Part shown: positions 6,188 through 10,922 of the stretch, in pieces
Layout of the letters: every line of letters begins with the position of its first letter
How positions within the stretch are numbered: the stretch's first letter is position 1
From: Acidimicrobiia bacterium
GTDB lineage: Bacteria > Actinomycetota > Acidimicrobiia > Spongiisociales > UBA5794
Length of the DNA stretch: 10,922 nucleotides
Assembly (NCBI GenBank): GCA_013001485.1
Contig: JABDMN010000080.1
Span: 1-10,922 of the forward strand
Direction of reading: 5' to 3'
Translations under genes and position numbers: made by a program
The notes under the pieces: generated by a model
Told to the model about the DNA's origin: nothing
What the model saw: the letters and a program-made list of their open reading frames with translations, nothing else
The model's database searches: none

Positions 6188-8050
6188 ATGTCCAGAAACC
6201 GCGGGATCGTCATCGGAGCATCCGTCGCCGTGGCCGTCATCGCGACCATTGCGTTTGTGACCACGCGCGCCGACTCAACGACATGCCCCGGACCGACGGA
6301 GCATCCTGAGTGGTCGGTCGCACGTCATTGGAATGAGGCGACTCTCGACGCGATTCGGCGGGACCTCCCGGCCCCCACGGTCCACGCCCGCAACCTCTTC
6401 CACGTGTCGGCCGCCATGTGGGATGCCTGGGCGGCCTACGAAGCCTCGGCCTCCGGATACTTCGTCGACGAGGACCACGATGCCGGCGACATCGAAGAGG
6501 CGAGACGAGTCGCCATGAGCCATGCTGCGTTCCGCATCCTGGAGAGCCGCTATCTCGACTCGTTTGGCGCAGTCGAGACGATTCCTCAGTTCGACAACCT
6601 GATGGATGACCTGTGTCTCGATCGTGAAATCACCACGACCGACGGCGACACTCCTGCGGCGCTCGGCAACCGGATCGCCGCCTTCGTTCTCGAGTTCGGC
6701 CTCGGCGACGGCTCAAACGAGATCGAGGACTATGACGATCCCAACTACGAACCGCTCAATTCGGCCCTCGTCGTCAATGCGCGGGGAACGCAGATGGTCG
6801 ACCCGAACCGATGGCAGCCCCTTCAGATCGAGGCAATGCTCTCCCAGAACGGGATTCCGGTGGAGAACGGGGTCCAGGAGTTCATCGACTCGCACTGGGG
6901 GTTTGTCACATCGTTCGCCTTGCCCGATGCGGGCCCACCGGGCATGCCCATCGACCCGGGCCCACCCCCGTTGCTCGGCGACCCGGCAACCGATGAGACG
7001 TTCAAGAACGATGCGACAGTCGTGATCCGGTTCAGCAGCCTGCTCGACCCTGCAGCAGGCGCCACGATCGACATCTCTCCCGGCGCGATCGGCGGTGACC
7101 CGCTCGGCACCTACGACGGCGTCGGATACGACGTCAACCCTGTCAGCGGGGAGCCGTACACCGCCAACGTCGTCAACCTTGCAGACTTCGGCAGGGTCAT
7201 GGCTGAGTTCTGGGCAGACGGGCCGGCCTCGGAGACTCCGCCTGGGCACTGGAACACCCTGGCCAACACTGTGTCCGACACACTGGACCCCGAGCTTCGC
7301 GTCGGAGGAGCCGGCGACGTGGTAGATCGGCTGGAGTGGGACGTGAAGCTCTACCTGGCGCTGAACGGGGCGATGCACGACGGTGCCGTGGCTGCCTGGG
7401 GCACGAAAGGTCACTACGACTACGTGCGACCGATCTCGATGGTCCGTCACATGGGTGGTCTCGGCCAGTCCACCGATCCTGATGGTCTGGCGTATCACCC
7501 CGATGGCCTGCCGCTGATCGAGAACCTGGTCGAGGTGATCACTGAGGAGACGACCGAGCCCGGCGAACGGCACGAGAACCTTCTCGGGCACGAGGGCGAG
7601 GTGGCGGTGTACGCCTGGTCAGGCGTGCCCGGCGACCCGGAGAACGACGTTGCAGGGGTCGAGTGGATCCTCGCTGTGGACTGGCTGCCCTATCAGCTCC
7701 CGACCTTCGTGACCCCGTCGTTTGCCGCCTACGTCTCCGGACACAGCACCTTCTCTCGGGCGGGAGCCGAGGTCCTCACCGGCTTCACAGGGAGCGAGTA
7801 CTTCCCGGGCGGTCTCGGCGAGTGGACCGTTCCCGCAAACTCCCTGGAGTTCGAAGCAGGCCCCACCGCCGATGTGACGCTGCAGTGGGCTCGCTACGCC
7901 GACGCCGCCGATCAGGCCGGGGTCTCACGGATCTACGGTGGGATCCACGTTCCTGCTGACGACCTGGAGGGTCGCAAGATGGGCTACGAGATCGGTAGGG
8001 CCGCCTGGGATCTCGCCCAGGACTACTTCGACGGGAGCGCCGGTGGCTAG
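6188..8050 (+). CDS. Secreted vanadium-dependent haloperoxidase (PAP2 superfamily)
   Basis: This 620-residue protein has an N-terminal signal peptide or anchor (MSRNRG then a hydrophobic run, about 7-24). The helical region around 69-95 (RNLFHVSAAMWDAWAAYEA) is typical of bacterial vanadium haloperoxidases. All vanadate/phosphate-binding residues are present in the correct order and spacing: Lys407 and Arg414-Pro415 (KGHYDYVRP), Ser517-Gly518-His519 (YVSGHST), and Arg581 and His587 (SRIYGGIHVPADD). Trp404 and Phe512 occupy the places of Trp350 and Phe397 in Curvularia chloroperoxidase; brown-algal bromoperoxidase has His at the second. Such enzymes oxidise halides with peroxide to hypohalous acid, while relatives are acid phosphatases, so the activity is not settled. 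A Pro/Gly-rich insert occupies about 246-267. The ATG at 6188 has GGGAG 3 bases upstream, a short spacing; the frame is open further upstream, but there it lies antisense inside xylF. The next gene overlaps its stop. Confidence 0.9.
   Translation: MSRNRGIVIGASVAVAVIATIAFVTTRADSTTCPGPTEHPEWSVARHWNEATLDAIRRDLPAPTVHARNLFHVSAAMWDAWAAYEASASGYFVDEDHDAGDIEEARRVAMSHAAFRILESRYLDSFGAVETIPQFDNLMDDLCLDREITTTDGDTPAALGNRIAAFVLEFGLGDGSNEIEDYDDPNYEPLNSALVVNARGTQMVDPNRWQPLQIEAMLSQNGIPVENGVQEFIDSHWGFVTSFALPDAGPPGMPIDPGPPPLLGDPATDETFKNDATVVIRFSSLLDPAAGATIDISPGAIGGDPLGTYDGVGYDVNPVSGEPYTANVVNLADFGRVMAEFWADGPASETPPGHWNTLANTVSDTLDPELRVGGAGDVVDRLEWDVKLYLALNGAMHDGAVAAWGTKGHYDYVRPISMVRHMGGLGQSTDPDGLAYHPDGLPLIENLVEVITEETTEPGERHENLLGHEGEVAVYAWSGVPGDPENDVAGVEWILAVDWLPYQLPTFVTPSFAAYVSGHSTFSRAGAEVLTGFTGSEYFPGGLGEWTVPANSLEFEAGPTADVTLQWARYADAADQAGVSRIYGGIHVPADDLEGRKMGYEIGRAAWDLAQDYFDGSAGG
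8033..8037 (+). promoter_or_regulatory. Ribosome binding site of the CRTAC1-type gene, inside the haloperoxidase gene
   Basis: GGGAG lies 5 bases before the GTG at 8043 and selects that start. The frame is open back to an ATG at 7938, but starting there would put more than 100 bases inside the haloperoxidase gene and bury the hydrophobic signal sequence. Confidence 0.65.
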
Positions 8051-9644
8051 GTGGACGTGGCTGAGTCTCGGGGCCCTTGTGGCTGCGGTGGCCGGCTGGC
8101 TGGTGTTCGCCGGCGGCGCCACCGCCACCCCGACCGAGGCAGGTAGCGCTCCCCGCTTCGTCGACGAGACCGACTCGGGCATCGACCATGTGTACGACGG
8201 CGAGTTCACGTTCTTTGTTGGCGGAGGAGTCGCGGCCTTCGATTGTGACGCTGACGGAATGCTCGACGTTGCCTTTGCCGGAGGCGCCAACGCAGCAGCT
8301 TCATATCGCAACACGTCGATTTTCGGGGGCTCGATCCGGTTCGAGCGGGTCGCCAACCCCGATCTCGAACTGACCGACGTCACCGGCGTCTTCCCGATCG
8401 ACATCGATTCCGACGGAACGGTCGATCTCGTCCTGACCCGGTTTGGCGAGAACGTCGTGCTGCGCGGCCTCGGTGGATGCCGATTCGAGCGAGCCAACGA
8501 ACCGTGGAGCATCGACGGCGGCGACGTGTGGACCGTTGGGTTCGCTGCCACGTGGGAGCCGGGCGAGTCCCTGCCGACCCTCGCCTTCGGCAACTACATC
8601 CGTCTCGACGAGAATGGGCAGCAGTTCGGCGGGTGCGAGGACAACGCCCTCCTCCGTCCCGATGGTGATACGTACGGCGATTCGGTCGACCTCTCCCCCG
8701 GCTGGTGCACGCTGTCGGTGATGTTCTCGGATTGGGATCGCACAGGGCGCACCGACCTGCGCGCGACCAACGACCGTCACTACTACCGCGACGGGGAGGA
8801 GCAGATGTGGCAGATCACTACCGCAGCCGAGCCGCGCCTATACACGCGGGATGAGGGTTGGCAGAAGATGCAGATCTGGGGCATGGGCATCGCCACCCAC
8901 GACGTCACTGGTGACGGCGTGCCAGAGGTGTTCCTGACCAGCCAGGCCGACAACAAGCTGCAGTCACTCGTCGAGGCGGCCCCGGGTCCCGAATACACGG
9001 ACATCGCCATCCGTCGCGGAGTGACAGCGCATCGGCCCTTCACCGGAACCGACGTGCTGCCATCGACGGCGTGGCATCCCGAGTTCCAGGATGTGAACAA
9101 CGACGGGTTCACCGACCTGTTCATAACCAAGGGCAACGTCGAAGCGACTCCCGGCTACGCCGTCGCCGACCCCAACAACCTGCTTCTTGGCCAGCCAGAC
9201 GGCACCTTCGTCGAGGGTGCGGAGGACGCAGGCATCCTCGACTTCGCTCCCAGCCGGGGAGCCGTGGTTGCCGACTTCAATGCCGATGGTCTGCTCGACC
9301 TCGTGTACATCAATCGTCGCGAGCCGGCCCGGGTGTGGCGCAATGTGGCCTCCGACGCCGGAAACTGGGTCGGCGTCGAGTTGCGCCAGCCTGGCCCGAA
9401 CCCGGACGCGATTGGAGCGTGGCTGGAGATCCAGGTCGGCGACCTCACGATGGTGCGGGAGGTGGCCATCGGTGGTGGCCACGGCGGCGACTCGCTGAGC
9501 CCCGTCCACATCGGGCTCGGCCCCGCGAAGGACGCCAAGGTCCGCGTACAGTGGCCAAATGGCGAGGTCGGACCGTGGCTGAACATCGATGCCAACCAGA
9601 CAGTGATCCTCGACCGAGAAACGTCCGTGGCCATCGAGAGGTGA
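8043..9644 (+). CDS. Exported FG-GAP/VCBS repeat protein with C-terminal ASPIC/UnbV domain (CRTAC1 family)
   Basis: From the GTG at 8043 this is a 533-residue protein. It opens with a signal sequence (MARWTW, hydrophobic run to about residue 24, then ATATPTEAGSAP). Next come calcium-loop repeats of the FG-GAP/VCBS beta-propeller kind: DCDADGMLD (67-75), DIDSDGTVD (about 120-129), a degenerate DWDRTGRTD (230-238), HDVTGDGVPE (286-295), DVNNDGFTD (350-358) and DFNADGLLD (411-419). The end, about 441-525 (NWVGVELRQ..., GGGHGGDSLSPVHIGLG, VRVQWPNGEV), is the ASPIC/UnbV domain. Family members are exported calcium-binding proteins thought to act in adhesion or protein binding; the bacterial function is not established. 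The first 8 bases overlap the haloperoxidase stop, so the two are translationally coupled and both exported. A partner or scaffold role for the haloperoxidase is inference. Confidence 0.92.
   Translation: MARWTWLSLGALVAAVAGWLVFAGGATATPTEAGSAPRFVDETDSGIDHVYDGEFTFFVGGGVAAFDCDADGMLDVAFAGGANAAASYRNTSIFGGSIRFERVANPDLELTDVTGVFPIDIDSDGTVDLVLTRFGENVVLRGLGGCRFERANEPWSIDGGDVWTVGFAATWEPGESLPTLAFGNYIRLDENGQQFGGCEDNALLRPDGDTYGDSVDLSPGWCTLSVMFSDWDRTGRTDLRATNDRHYYRDGEEQMWQITTAAEPRLYTRDEGWQKMQIWGMGIATHDVTGDGVPEVFLTSQADNKLQSLVEAAPGPEYTDIAIRRGVTAHRPFTGTDVLPSTAWHPEFQDVNNDGFTDLFITKGNVEATPGYAVADPNNLLLGQPDGTFVEGAEDAGILDFAPSRGAVVADFNADGLLDLVYINRREPARVWRNVASDAGNWVGVELRQPGPNPDAIGAWLEIQVGDLTMVREVAIGGGHGGDSLSPVHIGLGPAKDAKVRVQWPNGEVGPWLNIDANQTVILDRETSVAIER
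9637..9644 (+). promoter_or_regulatory. Ribosome binding site of the M24-like gene, overlapping the CRTAC1-type stop
   Basis: AGAGGTGA ends on the TGA stop of the upstream gene, 4 bases before the GTG at 9649. It resembles the AGGAGGTGA ribosome-binding consensus and supports that start over in-frame ATGs at 9694 and 9706, though those remain possible. Confidence 0.55.
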
Positions 9645-9648
9645 GCCC

Positions 9649-10922
9649 GTGAGGTCGGCGCAGCTCGCGACCGTGGAGCTACCTGAATTCGGTATGCCGG
9701 ACGTGATGCCGGTCGTTCCGTCCCACATCTACAGCGACCGGCTGGAGCGCTTCCGGCAGCTGGCGGCAGGACGCGGCTACGACCGCGTGTTGGTGTGGGC
9801 CGACAGAGAGCACAGTGCCAACCTCTCGTATCTGTCGGGGTTCGATCCACGATTCGAGGAAGCACTGCTCGTCGTTGCTCCCGAGGGCCAGCCGGCGATC
9901 CTGGTTGGCAACGAGTGCTGGGGCGTGGCTGAGGCTGCTCCCCTACCGATGCGCCGACACATGTATCAGGACTTCAGCCTTCCTGCCCAAGCCCGCGACA
10001 AGTCACAGCCCCTCGCCGGCATCCTGTCGGCTGAGGGAATCGTGAGCGGCGCCCGCATCGGCATCATCGGGTGGAAGTATTACGAACGCCCCGACCAGGT
10101 CGACGTGCCGTCCTACATCGTTGACGTGGTGCGTGACCTGATCGGCCCCGGGGGGTCCATTGAGAACGCCGTGGATCTGCTCATCGGGCCGGCGGGTGGC
10201 ATGCGGGTCATCAACGAGGTGGAGCAGCTGGCCGCATTCGAGTTTGCCGCCTGCCACACCTCGAACGGCGTGAGGAACCTCGTGTTCAATCTCGAGCCCG
10301 GGATGCGAGAGAGCGACGCCGTTGCTCTCCTGGGCTGGAATGGGATGCCGCTGTCATGTCACCTGATGCTGACGGCCGGGGAGAGGGCCTCGCTCGGACT
10401 CCTCAGCCCAGGCGATCGGCCCATCGAGCGGGGAGATCGGTTCACCGTGGCATTCGGGGTTTGGGGGGCCCTCAATTGCCGGGCCGGATTCGTGGTCGAC
10501 AACGAGGACGAGCTCCCACCCGGCATCGGCGACTACGTCGACCGACTGGTGGCCCCCTACTTCACCGCGGTCGTGGAGTGGCTCGAGGCACTCCACGTCG
10601 GGCAAACCGGCGGGGTCCTGTACGAAATCATCGAACGCCACCTCGGCGATCCGTTCTTCGGGATCTTCCTGAACCCGGGACATCAGATTCACCTGGACGA
10701 GTGGGTCAACTCACCAATCTCCAAGGGATCGGAGATCGCCCTGCAATCCGGCATGGCCTTCCAGGTGGATGTGATCCCTGCAACCGGGACCGAGTACTTC
10801 ACCACCAACATCGAGGACGGCATCGCACTCGCAGATGAGGACCTTCGAGCGGAGCTGGCTCACCGCTATCCGGGCACCTGGGCGAGAATCGAAGCGCGGC
10901 GTTCGTTCATGGCCGACCATCT
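9649..10922 (+). CDS. M24 'pita-bread' family protein (Xaa-Pro aminopeptidase/creatinase-like), metal site degenerate; 3' end outside window
   Basis: The frame runs open from GTG 9649 to the window end, giving 424 residues with no stop. The N-terminal part (about 25-150: SDRLERFRQLAAGRGYDRVLVWADRE, SYLSGFD) looks like the creatinase N-terminal domain. The rest follows the M24 fold, with the helix pair INEVEQLAAFEFAACHTSNGV, then GDRFTVAFGVW, NPGHQIHLDEW, SGMAFQVDVIP and NIEDGIALADE. M24 metallopeptidases bind two metals through Asp, Asp, His, Glu, Glu. By alignment of the blocks, here they are Ala268, Ala279, His345, Asp374 and Glu389. Both aspartates are lost while the 11-residue spacing is kept. 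A dimetal peptidase is therefore unlikely; a creatinase-like metal-free hydrolase or a non-enzymatic protein is more probable. No signal peptide is seen. It begins 4 bases after the CRTAC1-type stop and is probably in the same operon. Confidence 0.82.
   Translation, partial: MRSAQLATVELPEFGMPDVMPVVPSHIYSDRLERFRQLAAGRGYDRVLVWADREHSANLSYLSGFDPRFEEALLVVAPEGQPAILVGNECWGVAEAAPLPMRRHMYQDFSLPAQARDKSQPLAGILSAEGIVSGARIGIIGWKYYERPDQVDVPSYIVDVVRDLIGPGGSIENAVDLLIGPAGGMRVINEVEQLAAFEFAACHTSNGVRNLVFNLEPGMRESDAVALLGWNGMPLSCHLMLTAGERASLGLLSPGDRPIERGDRFTVAFGVWGALNCRAGFVVDNEDELPPGIGDYVDRLVAPYFTAVVEWLEALHVGQTGGVLYEIIERHLGDPFFGIFLNPGHQIHLDEWVNSPISKGSEIALQSGMAFQVDVIPATGTEYFTTNIEDGIALADEDLRAELAHRYPGTWARIEARRSFMADH

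Noticed and set aside
6713..7591. Open frame of 292 codons on the minus strand opposite the haloperoxidase
   Set aside because: It is antisense to a well-supported gene, with no recognisable domain, signal sequence or plausible ribosome site context.
6188..8050. Plain PAP2 acid phosphatase or lipid phosphatase instead of haloperoxidase
   Set aside because: The signature motifs are shared by both groups. However, the protein is long, has the N-terminal helical region typical of bacterial haloperoxidases, and has Trp and Phe at the accessory positions. Phosphatase activity cannot be excluded, but it is the less likely label.
8964..9865. Two overlapping minus-strand open frames (8964-9728 and 9155-9865)
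   Set aside because: They are antisense to the CRTAC1-type and M24 genes. Composition is Arg/Pro/Ser-rich, as expected of shadow frames.
1..10922. CRISPR array, tRNA, rRNA, insertion sequence or phage genes
   Set aside because: No spaced direct repeats, no tRNA- or rRNA-like stretch and no transposase or integrase motif was seen on either strand.

Overview
The window is a GC-rich, densely packed stretch of bacterial chromosome. The codon use, the GTG starts, the Gly/Asp-rich lipoprotein linker and the gene families suggest an actinobacterium, perhaps an uncultured Acidimicrobiia-like lineage. That placement is inference from style; no rRNA or marker gene is present. I see no mobile element, tRNA, rRNA or CRISPR array.

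Left part (1-2809, + strand): the end of a Gfo/Idh/MocA-type sugar oxidoreductase, a complete class II xylose isomerase (xylA) with every catalytic and metal-ligand residue in place, and a short-chain dehydrogenase. The three are closely spaced and probably form one pentose/sugar catabolic operon whose promoter lies upstream of the window.

Middle part (2813-6067, - strand): a xylose-type ABC importer in the order binding lipoprotein (xylF), permease (xylH), ATPase (xylG-like). It converges on the catabolic operon with only 3 bases between the two stop codons. The ATPase has one nucleotide-binding domain instead of the usual two. A strong 12-bp GC-rich stem lies between xylF and xylH.

Right part (6188-10922, + strand): a second, divergently transcribed cluster. 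It holds a secreted vanadium-dependent haloperoxidase-type protein with a complete vanadate-binding site, an exported FG-GAP/ASPIC-UnbV (CRTAC1-type) protein whose start overlaps the haloperoxidase stop, and an M24 'pita-bread' protein that runs off the window and lacks two of the five metal ligands. The 120-base region shared by xylF and the haloperoxidase holds an imperfect 25-bp palindrome and a small leader hairpin. A single regulator there could link sugar uptake to the haloperoxidase cluster.

The xylose part is a familiar pathway in a somewhat unusual layout. The haloperoxidase, CRTAC1 and degenerate-M24 cluster is the part most likely to be an undescribed functional unit.
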